64,000 bases of DNA from Pseudomonas viridiflava (GTDB lineage: Bacteria; Pseudomonadota; Gammaproteobacteria; Pseudomonadales; Pseudomonadaceae): positions 1 through 64,000 of the forward strand of contig NZ_UUIS01000019.1 of NCBI RefSeq assembly GCF_900589395.1. Direction: 5' to 3'. Under the pieces are notes generated by a model that did not search any database, was not told the DNA's origin, and saw only the letters and a program-made list of their open reading frames with translations. The translations under genes and the position numbers were made by a program. Of the stretch, positions 30,275 through 38,706 are shown in pieces; the first letter of the stretch is position 1; every line of letters begins with the position of its first letter.

Positions 30275-31597
30275 ATGATGGGTGTCCAGATGTCCCACAG
30301 TCCCGCCCCCTTTCCTCCCAACGAGGATGAAAGGGCCCTCTCGCTGGAGCATCTCGGGGTTCTGGACTCGGCGCCCGAGGCCGAATTCGACGATATCGTG
30401 ATGCTCGCCAGCGCACTGTGCGAAACCCCCATCGCGCTGGTCTCGCTGGTGGATCGGGAACGCCAGTGGTTCAAGGCGTGCGTCGGGCTGGATGCCAGGG
30501 AAACACACCGTGACCTGGCCTTTTGCGCACACGCCATCCTGGCCCCGACCGATGTCCTGATCGTGGAGGACGCCCGGCTGGACGCACGGTTCCAGGAAAG
30601 TGCGCTGGTGCTCGGCCCACCCTACATTCGCTTTTATGCCGGCGCCCCGATCATCGACGACAGGGGTCACGCCTTGGGCACTGTCTGCGTCATCGATACC
30701 AGAGCCCGAACACTCACAGACTCGCAGCAGATGGCGCTGCAGGCGCTGGCCCGGCAAACCGCCTCGTTACTGCAGCTGCGCCTGCTGCGCGAGCAACAAG
30801 AACACCGGGCCCAGAGGCTGGAAAAGGAACTTGCCCAGGCCAAGGCCCTCAACCAACTGACAGAGCAGTCCCTGCACCATGCCAGGCGCGTGTCTTCGCT
30901 GGGGATGGTCACGGCCAGCATCGCGCACGACTTCAACAATATCCTTCAGGCCCTGAGCGCCAGCTTGCAGATGATACGGCTGCGCGCGCGGCGCCCCGAT
31001 GATGTCGAGCGCTTCAGCGACACCGGACTGCAAGCCGTCGATCAGGGGCGCCATCTGGTCGGCCATTTACTGGCCAGCGTGCGCCAGGACAGCCCGAACC
31101 TGGTCTGTATCGACATCAATGCGCGCATTGAGGCGATGAGCGATGTGTTGTCGCGTACCGCCACTGACAGGGTCGAACTGACCTTCGAGCTGTCGGCCTC
31201 CAGGACTGTGGTCCTCTGCGAGGAAGCGCAGTTGAATGCCGCCATGCTGAACCTGCTGACCAATGCCCGTGATGCGCTCGGGGGTGCAGGCCGCGTGCGC
31301 ATCTCCACCCGCCTGGACTTTGTCGAGGATGATGCCTCACTGCCCGCAGGCGACTACCTGGTGCTCAGCGTGGCCGATAACGGGCCGGGCATGCCCGCCG
31401 ACCTGGCCAAGCATATCTTCGAGCCCTTTTTCACCACCAAGGAACCCGGCAAGGGCACCGGGCTTGGCTTGTCTCAGGTCCGTGAATTTGCCGAAACCGC
31501 AGGCGGTGCGGTACGGCTGAACACCGCGCCAAAGGCAGGCACCACCGTGGCACTGTATCTGAAGGCGCTGGGTCACCTCGACGCAAAATCGGACTGA
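30275..31597 (+). CDS. GAF-domain sensor histidine kinase
   Basis: A soluble sensor kinase of about 440 aa. The N-terminal GAF domain (about residues 20-160) shows the pattern [20 protein letters not shown]...[15 protein letters not shown] coiled linker is followed by the phosphoacceptor segment [19 protein letters not shown] (His) and an HATPase domain with [12 protein letters not shown] (N box), VADNGPGMP (G1), FEPFFTTK (F box) and [11 protein letters not shown] (G2). Several start codons (ATG at 30275, 30278, 30290) are close together, and none has a strong ribosome site. No response regulator is adjacent, so it is an orphan kinase. Confidence 0.88.
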   Translation: MMGVQMSHSPAPFPPNEDERALSLEHLGVLDSAPEAEFDDIVMLASALCETPIALVSLVDRERQWFKACVGLDARETHRDLAFCAHAILAPTDVLIVEDARLDARFQESALVLGPPYIRFYAGAPIIDDRGHALGTVCVIDTRARTLTDSQQMALQALARQTASLLQLRLLREQQEHRAQRLEKELAQAKALNQLTEQSLHHARRVSSLGMVTASIAHDFNNILQALSASLQMIRLRARRPDDVERFSDTGLQAVDQGRHLVGHLLASVRQDSPNLVCIDINARIEAMSDVLSRTATDRVELTFELSASRTVVLCEEAQLNAAMLNLLTNARDALGGAGRVRISTRLDFVEDDASLPAGDYLVLSVADNGPGMPADLAKHIFEPFFTTKEPGKGTGLGLSQVREFAETAGGAVRLNTAPKAGTTVALYLKALGHLDAKSD

Positions 31598-31727
31598 GCA
31601 CAGCTGTTCAAGCGGCCGGACAGGGTTGTTCCGACCATCGGCAGATTTTATTTCTGAACGTTCATGATCCAAACAGACTCAATGAGTAGTAAGGCGAATG
31701 ATCGCCGCAGGCACGATGGGCTGGACG

Positions 31728-31943
31728 ATGAGCATTTCAGAAAGACTGATCAAGTGGCATTCGCTCTGGCAGATCAACCGCGGCATCGTGATATGCCGGT
31801 CGTGCCGGGCCCAGCAGCGTGAAGCCGAAAAAACGTCATCCTTCAATCATCTGCAGGGTTGCCAGTGCCCGGAACCTTACACGCTCCCCTGGAGCGACCT
31901 GGACCGGATAGCGGCGGGCCCCATCGCCCCGGCCAGAGCCTGA
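31728..31943 (+). CDS. Small putative zinc-binding protein
   Basis: A 71-aa protein starting MSISERLIKWHSLWQINRGI. Four cysteines are arranged as C-R-S-C and, about 20 residues later, C-Q-C, compatible with a small zinc ribbon. A longer in-frame start 10 codons upstream is possible. No family is recognised and the neighbours give no clue. The protein-like composition and cysteine spacing support it as real. Confidence 0.6.
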   Translation: MSISERLIKWHSLWQINRGIVICRSCRAQQREAEKTSSFNHLQGCQCPEPYTLPWSDLDRIAAGPIAPARA

Positions 31944-32077
31944 GCCTGCAACGCCTACGTTGACTGGCCCGGTCTTTTCAGACACTTACACATGCCCCGG
32001 GTCAAAAGCTGCCTTGGTTTTCCTCGCGCCAGGCGTGGGTTAGCATGCCCACCCTGCCCCACGCACGATGAGTACCG

Positions 32078-32446
32078 ATGAAGCACACTGTTCTGCTATT
32101 GCTGACCCTGCTGGCCACCGGCATCGCCCACGGCGCAGGCGATGCGCAGGCGGGCAAGGCGGTCTACACCCGGTTATGTTCAGGCTGCCACAAGATCGGC
32201 CCCTCGGCCCGGGCCGCGTTCGGTCCGCAGCTCAATGGGGTCATCGGTCGCCAGGCCGGACACACTGACGATTACAAGTACACCGAGGCGCTGCATGCCT
32301 CCGGGATCGTCTGGACGCGCGAAAAGATCGCGGATTTCGTCAAGGACCCGGACGGGGTGATCCCGGGCACGCGCATGAAGCTGTGGTGGATTGGCAACGA
32401 CCAACGCATGGAAGACCTGCTTGAATACTTGCAGGCCAATCCATAA
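32078..32446 (+). CDS. Periplasmic c-type cytochrome (class I)
   Basis: A 122-aa exported monohaem cytochrome. The signal peptide spans residues 1-20 (MKHTVLLLLTLLATGIAHGA). The haem-binding CSGCH lies at about residues 33-37 and the likely sixth ligand Met is in PGTRMKLWW. Class I features such as FGPQLNGVIGR and DYKYTEAL resemble cytochrome c2/c550 types. Redox partners are not encoded nearby. Confidence 0.9.
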   Translation: MKHTVLLLLTLLATGIAHGAGDAQAGKAVYTRLCSGCHKIGPSARAAFGPQLNGVIGRQAGHTDDYKYTEALHASGIVWTREKIADFVKDPDGVIPGTRMKLWWIGNDQRMEDLLEYLQANP

Positions 32447-32449
32447 GGG

Positions 32450-32614
32450 TTATTCCTTGGTGGTGTTGTAGGGCGGGTAATCATCAGTGGAGTGCTTGTC
32501 GGCCGGCGGCTCGGCGGGCGCTGGCGGGTCGACTTGCGGATCTTCCAGATCAGGCGATTTGTGATCGAAATCCAGGTCATCCGGCTTTGGGTCATCAGGC
32601 GTTTGAGCAGTCAT
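32450..32614 (-). CDS. 54-aa acidic, proline-rich small protein
   Basis: A 54-codon gene (MTAQTPDDPKPDDLDF... ending YPPYNTTKE) with a good GGAG site 6 nt before its ATG. The composition is strongly Asp/Pro-rich with no hydrophobic segment, so it is predicted to be disordered and soluble. It is convergent with the cytochrome c gene, with stop codons 3 bp apart. The function is unknown. A longer upstream reading frame on the same strand is not protein-like. Confidence 0.65.
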   Translation of the reverse strand: MTAQTPDDPKPDDLDFDHKSPDLEDPQVDPPAPAEPPADKHSTDDYPPYNTTKE

Positions 32615-32863
32615 ACGTATCTCCGTGACAGGAATGAAACCTCTGTAACAAATGGGAACCGTCGTAGGCACGAAGGTGCGCTCCAGACAGACGAACGGTG
32701 CCGACCGCTGTTTGCGCCCTCCGGCGGGCCTTCTGATGGGCGCCAGGCCCGACGTGAAAAAGCGGCGGGCTTGCCAGGCGCCGCCGGTCATTGATAATGG
32801 CGCCTTTTCAATGCGCGCCGCGCGCAGCCTGTGTGCACCCGGCCACCCATGAGGAACCTGGCA

Positions 32864-33157
32864 ATGAATCTGGACCAATGGCAGCAAGCAGCCTTGAGCA
32901 AATACCTGGCGAACCATCCCACACTCAAGGATGAGATCAGCCAGCTCAGCGCCAAAGAACAGCAACAGCAAGTGCAATGGGCGTTCGAAGACAGTGCTGA
33001 AGAACAAGGCATCGAGCCCTGGGAGCTGGCGCTGGAGCTGATCGCCGAATCCCCCGAGCAACTCAAAAGCATGCGTCTTCAAGCGCACCGCCAGGTGGCC
33101 GAAGCGTTGGGCATGGACTGGGAAGAGTATTGCGGATTCAACGGCATCGAGCCTTGA
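32864..33157 (+). CDS. Small helical protein (DUF6388-like)
   Basis: A 97-aa protein (starts MNLDQWQQAALSKYLANHP, ends WEEYCGFNGIEP) made of amphipathic helices, with the conserved block QGIEPWELALELIAESPEQ. I associate this block with DUF6388, a Pseudomonas family of unknown function. GAGGA stands 8 nt before the ATG at 32864, which favours it over the longer frame. No partner gene is evident. Confidence 0.75.
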   Translation: MNLDQWQQAALSKYLANHPTLKDEISQLSAKEQQQQVQWAFEDSAEEQGIEPWELALELIAESPEQLKSMRLQAHRQVAEALGMDWEEYCGFNGIEP

Positions 33158-33272
33158 AACGGCCGGCTGAACCATGGCTGTCAGGCGACTCGTGACCGGT
33201 GAGTCAGTGCTTTACCTGTTTGCGCTGGATGGGTAACGTCTGCGCTTGCTCACCCGATCAAGGAATTGCGCC

Positions 33273-33962
33273 ATGACCGACCCGGTCTCGTATCACCTGC
33301 AAGACGGCATCGCCACGCTGACCCTGAACAATGGCAAGGTCAATGCCTTGTCACCGGCGGTGCTCGACGCCCTGAATGCGGCACTGGACCAGGCAGTGAA
33401 AGACCGCGCCGTGGTGATCCTGACCGGCCAGCCGGGCATTCTTTCCGGCGGCTATGACCTCAAGGTCATGACCTCCGGCCCGCAGGCGGCCATTGACCTG
33501 GTGGCGCAGGGCTCGACCCTGACGCGGCGACTGCTGGCACATCCGTTTCCCATCGTGGTCGCCTGCACCGGACATGCCATTGCCAAGGGCGCCTTTCTGT
33601 TGCTGGCAGCCGATTACCGGATCGGTGTCGAGGGCCCGTTCAATATCGGCCTCAATGAAGTCCAGATCGGCATGACCATGCACCACGCCGGCATCGAACT
33701 GGCGCGCGACCGGTTGCGCAGGTCGGCCTTCAATCGTGCGGTCATCAATGCCGAGATGTTCAACCCCCAGCAAGCGCTGCAGGCCGGCTTTCTTGATCAG
33801 GTGGTCGACGGCCAGGCGCTGCACGACACGGCCCGCCAGGTCGCGGCACATTTGCAGAAGCTCAACATGAAGGCCCACGCACAGACCAAGCTCAAAGCGC
33901 GCCAGGCGTTTCTGGAAACACTGGATGCAGCAATCGAGAAAGACCGCCAGCACCTGATCTAG
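33273..33962 (+). CDS. Crotonase / enoyl-CoA hydratase family protein
   Basis: A 229-aa enzyme of the crotonase fold, which acts on acyl-CoA thioesters. The oxyanion-hole segments are visible: VNALSPAVLDAL and PGILSGGYDLKVM in the first half, and CTGHAIAKGAFLLLAADYRIG in the second. The usual catalytic glutamates are not both obvious, so the exact reaction (hydration, isomerisation, hydrolysis) is undetermined. AAGGA lies before the chosen ATG. It stands alone on this strand, between unrelated genes. Confidence 0.88.
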   Translation: MTDPVSYHLQDGIATLTLNNGKVNALSPAVLDALNAALDQAVKDRAVVILTGQPGILSGGYDLKVMTSGPQAAIDLVAQGSTLTRRLLAHPFPIVVACTGHAIAKGAFLLLAADYRIGVEGPFNIGLNEVQIGMTMHHAGIELARDRLRRSAFNRAVINAEMFNPQQALQAGFLDQVVDGQALHDTARQVAAHLQKLNMKAHAQTKLKARQAFLETLDAAIEKDRQHLI

Positions 33963-34076
33963 CCCCTGCCCCGGTCAATTGCCGACTTCGCCCGAACTCA
34001 TGGCTGGCGCCATAATCTGATCCACGGGCGCACAGATCCCCTGGCGCCCGGACATTCTGGAAGAAGCGATATACGT

Positions 34077-35048
34077 ATGGGCCGAGTCGTTGCAGCAGCG
34101 GTTTACAGTGCAGGCCGCAAAGTCAGCAATATCACCCTGGATGAGGGCGCGGACTGGGCGGCCAAGCCTGGCCATTTTGTCTGGATAGGCCTGGAACAAC
34201 CCGACCCGCACGAACTGGCCAGCCTCAAGAGGCAATTCAACCTGCATGAGCTGGCCATCGAGGACGCTCTGGAGGTGCACAGTCGACCCAAGCTGGAAAC
34301 CTTTGGTGACGCCCTGTTCATCGTCACGTATGCGCCGATCAGGGAAGAAGGCAAGCTGATGTTCGTCGAGACCCATATCTTTGCCGGCAAAGGCTATGTG
34401 ATCACCTCGCGCAATGGCCATTCCAAGTCCTACAGCGTGGTCCGCCAGCGCTGCGAAGCGCGTCCGCTACTGCTTGAGCATGGTGAAGACTTTGTGCTGT
34501 ATGCCCTGCTCGATTTCGTCACCGAGAACTACCAGCCGGTGACCGAGGCGATTCACACCGAACTCGAAGCGCTGGAGCAGAGCGTGCTCGGTGGGATCAT
34601 GACTGACTCGCATATTCACCGCATCCATGCCTTGCGGCGTGACCTGTTGCGCTTGTGGCGCTACCTGGCGCCCATGGTCGAGGTGGGCGAAGAACTGCAA
34701 AGGCTGGACTTTCCGTTTATCGACAAGAACATGCGCCCGTACTTTCGCGATGTCGAAATTCACGTCAAGCGGCAAATGGAAGACATTGCCAACCTGCGTG
34801 ACATCGCCAGCCAGACCATCGAGATCGGCCTGCTGCTGGAGTCATCGCGGCAGAGCCTGGTGCAACGCAAGTTCGCCGCCTGGGCGGCGATCCTGGCGTT
34901 CCCTACTGCCATTGCCGGTATCTACGGCATGAACTTCGAGAACATGCCGGAGCTGAAGTGGCATTACGGGTACTTCATAGTCATGGGCGTCATCGTTGGC
35001 GGCTGTGCAGCGCTGTTTGCAAGCTTCAAGCGCTCAGGTTGGCTATAG
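34077..35048 (+). CDS. corA: CorA-type magnesium/cobalt transporter
   Basis: A 323-aa inner-membrane channel for divalent cations. A large cytoplasmic domain is followed by two C-terminal transmembrane helices. The CorA signature IYGMNFENMPEL (GMN) lies at the end of the first helix, near residue 285. The protein ends with a short basic tail (SFKRSGWL). The 3' end overlaps the convergent amidotransferase gene by 23 bp. No riboswitch-like leader was recognised upstream. Confidence 0.93.
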   Translation: MGRVVAAAVYSAGRKVSNITLDEGADWAAKPGHFVWIGLEQPDPHELASLKRQFNLHELAIEDALEVHSRPKLETFGDALFIVTYAPIREEGKLMFVETHIFAGKGYVITSRNGHSKSYSVVRQRCEARPLLLEHGEDFVLYALLDFVTENYQPVTEAIHTELEALEQSVLGGIMTDSHIHRIHALRRDLLRLWRYLAPMVEVGEELQRLDFPFIDKNMRPYFRDVEIHVKRQMEDIANLRDIASQTIEIGLLLESSRQSLVQRKFAAWAAILAFPTAIAGIYGMNFENMPELKWHYGYFIVMGVIVGGCAALFASFKRSGWL

Positions 35049-35775
35049 GCGCGGCGGCCAGCTCAGGCTTGTAGGCCACGAAACGCATCATCCATTCGGC
35101 CACTGCAGTGCCATGGTGGTCATGTTCCAGGCTGGCCAGCGCGGTACGGTACAACGCCTCGCCCAGCGACTCCTGGCGGATGTGCATCAATGCCCTGGAG
35201 TAATCATGGATGAACTCCGGGTGTCCCTGGAAGCACAGCACCTGATGGTTGATGTGATAGGCCGCGTACGGGCAGAAGTCACTGGCAGCGATCACGGTGG
35301 CGTGTTCGGGCAGGCGTGTCACCTGGTCCTGATGGCTGATCAGCAGGGTCAGGTCGTCCAGATTCGGCTTCATCCACGGCGCTGCGGCCTGCAGGCGGTA
35401 GTGATGAATACCCACACCCCAGCCGCCACTGGCCCGTTCCGTCTGGCCGCCGAGCAGCAACGCCAGCAACTGGTGGCCAAAACACACACCCAGCAGCTTT
35501 TCACCGCGCTCGTACAGCTTGAGCAAATACGCCTTGAGGGTCTGGATCCAGGGGTCGCTGCCGAACGAGTCAGCCTTGCTGCCGGTTACCAGCCAGGCAT
35601 CGAACCGCTCGTCTTCGGCCGGGTAATCACCCTGCATGACGTTGTAAATGACGAACTGCGCTTCGATCGGCTGGCAGGCGAACAGCCGCTCGAACATCCG
35701 GCCATAGCTCTGGTACGGCTCGACCAGTTCTGGACGCAACACATCGGTTTCCAGGATGCAGATACGTAACGGCAT
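35026..35775 (-). CDS. Class I glutamine amidotransferase-like protein
   Basis: A 249-aa protein with a GATase fold. It has the nucleophile elbow LLGVCFGHQLLALLLGG (Cys about residue 98) and LCFQGHPEFIHDY (His/Glu), so the catalytic triad is complete. Such stand-alone proteins resemble GMP-synthase amidotransferase subunits or gamma-glutamyl hydrolases. The substrate is not indicated. The start at 35775 lies after a non-conserved N-terminal extension, with an AGG about 10 nt upstream. It is convergent and overlapping with corA. Confidence 0.88.
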   Translation of the reverse strand: MPLRICILETDVLRPELVEPYQSYGRMFERLFACQPIEAQFVIYNVMQGDYPAEDERFDAWLVTGSKADSFGSDPWIQTLKAYLLKLYERGEKLLGVCFGHQLLALLLGGQTERASGGWGVGIHHYRLQAAAPWMKPNLDDLTLLISHQDQVTRLPEHATVIAASDFCPYAAYHINHQVLCFQGHPEFIHDYSRALMHIRQESLGEALYRTALASLEHDHHGTAVAEWMMRFVAYKPELAAAPIANLSA

Positions 35776-36291
35776 TGAAAATAACCTGAAACGGTAAGGA
35801 AGGATGAAAGAGGCGCCCAGCCTGCCCTGATAGCCCTTGTAAATCAAGGTGCAGCGCCATTGGCCAGGGTGCGCTCATGGATAAGGTACGGTCGCAGACA
35901 AGCGTTCCTGCACGCTTTTTTGCGTCACTCTGTCAATCACGCGCATCAAGTCACATCTTCGCCGCAGACGCTGACGAACGGTTAGACCACACGGTGTGAA
36001 TGAAGAGGTGTCTAGTCAGGGGGTCGGCCGGGTGCGCCTCAATAATCAATACTCTTTTGCGATTGTTTTACCCTGCTAAATTCCAAAGGGTTCTAAGCCA
36101 TATGAAACAAGGGCTCTAAGGTTAAATCTGTATCTGGACAGGGGCGTAACACTTATGCCGACAGCACTGCAATGACCGGCCCGACCGCCGTGCCAGTCGC
36201 TGATGGCCTTCTCCTTTGCCAGCCTGCCGATTCCAGCCTGGAAGGCGGTGTGGCGATATCGCTCGCAAATAACAACAAAAGGCAGTCAGCC
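35776..36291. other. Long intergenic region with paired direct repeats
   Basis: This gap of about 515 bp has no convincing gene. It holds AAGGGTTCTAAG (36086-36097) and AAGGGCTCTAAG (36109-36120), 11 of 12 identical with a 23-bp period, upstream of the small membrane peptide and rhodanese genes. They may be regulator sites. The stretch 35990-36140 is AT-richer than its surroundings. Confidence 0.5.
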
Positions 36292-36387
36292 ATGCTCAAT
36301 GACTCAAAATTTCGTCAGGCGGGGATTATCCTGTTTGCAACCATACTGGTATTGATCGTACCGAACCTCAGCCGTCTGTTCGGTTAA
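36292..36387 (+). CDS. 31-aa single-membrane-span peptide
   Basis: The reading frame MLNDSKFRQAGIILFATI, continuing to PNLSRLFG, encodes a short polar head and one hydrophobic helix (about residues 10-26). The ribosome site is modest (GGCAG). A longer upstream in-frame ATG gives a poor protein. Very small membrane proteins of this form are known regulators of larger complexes. The rhodanese-like gene follows 60 nt later, so they may be co-expressed. The function is unknown. Confidence 0.5.
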   Translation: MLNDSKFRQAGIILFATILVLIVPNLSRLFG

Positions 36388-36447
36388 GGCAGGCCACGCG
36401 CCACGGCGCGGTACCGATCTTTTGCACCTCGTCAGGGAGATCGGCTC

Positions 36448-36819
36448 ATGCATCGATTGATAGCGCTGTTTGTGTGGGGATGCTGCCTGCAGGCACAGGC
36501 AGGCGTGGTCGACCAGGCCGGGGCGGTGGCGGCATTGCGCGAGGGCAAGCTTGCCGTGGATGTGCGCAGTCAGATCGACTATGACGCCGGCACCGTTCTC
36601 AATGCGGTAAGGGTTGAAGACCGACGGCTGGTGAACCAGATGAAAATGGTGCTTACCGATCGCAATTCGGTATTCGTGATCTTTTCCAGCAGCGACGAAA
36701 AGGCCAGCCGCGCCCAGGACAAGCTGCGCAATGCCGGTTATTTCAGCGTGATCAACGGCGGCAATTACGAAGAGCTGCACAACGCCCTCTACGACACCAG
36801 CGACGACCCCGCCGAATAG
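36448..36819 (+). CDS. Exported rhodanese-like protein lacking the catalytic cysteine
   Basis: A 123-aa protein with a signal peptide (residues 1-18) and a rhodanese fold: KLAVDVRSQIDYDAGTVLNAVRV matches the strand-turn region, and VFVIFSSSDEKASRAQDKLRNAGYFSVINGGNYEE matches the active-site strand and following helix. Where active enzymes have Cys-x-x-G-x-R, this protein has Ser residues 80-82, and no cysteine is left outside the signal peptide. It therefore cannot transfer sulfur in the usual way and probably acts as a binding domain. A GGAG site lies upstream. Confidence 0.8.
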   Translation: MHRLIALFVWGCCLQAQAGVVDQAGAVAALREGKLAVDVRSQIDYDAGTVLNAVRVEDRRLVNQMKMVLTDRNSVFVIFSSSDEKASRAQDKLRNAGYFSVINGGNYEELHNALYDTSDDPAE

Positions 36820-36877
36820 CCTGCGCCATTGCCGGCAAGTCAGGCAGGCCGCGAATCAAGCCCGGCCTGCCGATCCC

Positions 36878-37738
36878 TCACTGATGTTGCTTCTGTGACT
36901 GTTTCTGAGTTTGTGTCTGGCTCTGGGTCGACGCCTTGGTCTGTTGCACAGGCGCCGGCTCCGCAGGCTCTACGACCACCCGCGCATGCATCTGCTCGAA
37001 GCCGCCGCCACGGCGCATGCCGCGCACCGGGCAGGCATCCAGGTAATCCAGGCCCACGGCCACTTTCAGGTGACGCTCTGGCATGGCGAGCTGGTTGGTC
37101 ACATCGAAGCTGTACCAGGCATCATCGATCCAGGCTTCGGCCCAGGCATGACTGGACAAGTGCTCGCTGTCTTCGCTGCACAGGTAGCCCGACACATAAC
37201 GCGCCGGAACCCCAAGACTGCGCGCGCACGCCAGAAACGCGTGGGTGTGGTCCTGGCACACACCACTGCGACCGGCAAAGGCCTTGGCGGCAGTGGTGTC
37301 GACCTCGGTGACACCGGGGGTGTAGAGCATGTGCTGGTTCAAGGCATGCATCAGGTCGATCAGCCCTGCCCGGTCCGCGCGCTGCCGGCTCTGGTTGGCC
37401 GCAAACTCACGCAACGCGGCGTCCGCTTCAGTCAGGTGCGTGGTGCGCAGAAACGGCAACGGCGACTGGCTTTCGTGCTCGCACTCGCGGCCGGGGTCGA
37501 TTTCGACCTGGCCGCGCGCGCTGATCTTGATGGCTTCATGCGGCTCGTCCAGGGTCAGCACATGCAGGATGTTGCCATACGGGTCGATCTGGGCACGCAC
37601 CGCCCGCGGCAGGCTCAGCTGCCAGCTCAGAATCGTCTGGCGCTCGCTGTCATGCGGCGTCAGGCGCAAATACTGGATGCTGGCGCGGACCTGGGCTTCA
37701 TAGCAATAGCTGGTCTCATGGCTGATGGAAAGTCTCAT
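36878..37738 (-). CDS. Transglutaminase-like protease, last gene of the ATP-grasp triad
   Basis: A 286-aa transglutaminase-fold protein with its catalytic triad visible: RSGVCQDHTHAFLACARSLG (Cys), SSHAWAEAWID (His) and WYSFDVTN (Asp). The N-terminal beta domain begins MRLSISHETSYCYE. It ends with a Gln-rich tail (QQTKASTQSQTQTQKQSQ), unusual for the family. The start overlaps the alpha-E stop codon (ATGA at 37738-37735). Together with the alpha-E and ATP-grasp genes it forms a conserved but uncharacterised set, predicted by comparative work to make or process a peptide linkage. Confidence 0.9.
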   Translation of the reverse strand: MRLSISHETSYCYEAQVRASIQYLRLTPHDSERQTILSWQLSLPRAVRAQIDPYGNILHVLTLDEPHEAIKISARGQVEIDPGRECEHESQSPLPFLRTTHLTEADAALREFAANQSRQRADRAGLIDLMHALNQHMLYTPGVTEVDTTAAKAFAGRSGVCQDHTHAFLACARSLGVPARYVSGYLCSEDSEHLSSHAWAEAWIDDAWYSFDVTNQLAMPERHLKVAVGLDYLDACPVRGMRRGGGFEQMHARVVVEPAEPAPVQQTKASTQSQTQTQKQSQKQHQ

Positions 37739-38694
37739 GCCGCCTCCAGATAAGATGTGTGAATGGCATCGCCCAAGCGGGCCACCAGTGGCAGGAAGCC
37801 GTTCAACCATTCGTGCAGCCCCGCATCAAGCACTTCGTCGATGCCGGTAAAGCGCAGCCTTGCATGCAACTCCGCTGCCAGGCGCTGGGCCGGCCGGCCA
37901 TTGTCACCGGGCAGGCTGGTGAGGATCTCGTCGATCTCTTCCAGGCAGGCCAACAGCGAGCGCGGCGTGTCGGCACGCAACAACAGCAGTTCGGATACAT
38001 GCCGGGCATCAGGCGCATCACGATAAAGTTCGGTATAAGCCTCGAAGCACGACAGCGCGCGCAGCAAGGCGCTCCACTGGTAATAACCGGCAGCCGAGTT
38101 GTCGGCGGCGGGATTGGCATCCGACCCCCGCAGCTCGAGCATGTCATAGCGGGCGTCGAGCATGCGCAAGGTGTTGTCGCTGCGCTCGATGAAGGTGCCC
38201 AGCCGGATGAAGCGGAACGCATCGTTACGCATGATGGTGCCGTAAGTGGCGCCCCGGAACAGGTGCGAGCGCTCCTTGACCCATTCGCAGAATCGGCTCA
38301 AGCCATAGCGGGTCAGCCCTTGCTGGGCGATGCCGCGGATTTCGAGCCAGGTGGAGTTGATGTTCTCCCAGATGTCGGCGGTGATGCGTCCGCGCACTGC
38401 ATGGGCACAACTGCGCGCAGCCCCCAGGCAGCTGTAGATGCTGGCCGGGTTGCTCGCGTCCAGCGCGAAGAAATGCAGCATGCGTTCGGCATGCAGGGCG
38501 CCATGACGCTCGACATAGGCGTCCAGGGTGCCGGTGATCAACAACGGCATGGCAATCTCGTCCAGGGCGTCGCCGCGTCCGTCCTGAGGCATCAGGGACA
38601 GCGAGTAACTCACGTCGAGCATGCGCGCGAGGTTCTCGACCCGCTCCAGGTAACGCGACATCCAGAACAGGTCTGAGGCAGTTCTACTAAGCAT
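37735..38694 (-). CDS. Alpha-E domain protein (DUF403)
   Basis: A 319-aa all-helical protein that begins MLSRTASDLFWMSRYLERVENLARMLDV, the hallmark of the alpha-E family. Further conserved blocks are ENINSTWLEIRGI and RYGLSRFCEWVKERSHLFRGA. It lies 12 nt after the ATP-grasp gene and overlaps the transglutaminase gene. Its role is unknown; a scaffold or substrate-binding role in the triad is plausible. Confidence 0.92.
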   Translation of the reverse strand: MLSRTASDLFWMSRYLERVENLARMLDVSYSLSLMPQDGRGDALDEIAMPLLITGTLDAYVERHGALHAERMLHFFALDASNPASIYSCLGAARSCAHAVRGRITADIWENINSTWLEIRGIAQQGLTRYGLSRFCEWVKERSHLFRGATYGTIMRNDAFRFIRLGTFIERSDNTLRMLDARYDMLELRGSDANPAADNSAAGYYQWSALLRALSCFEAYTELYRDAPDARHVSELLLLRADTPRSLLACLEEIDEILTSLPGDNGRPAQRLAAELHARLRFTGIDEVLDAGLHEWLNGFLPLVARLGDAIHTSYLEAA

Positions 38695-38706
38695 AGGCAG
38701 GCATCC

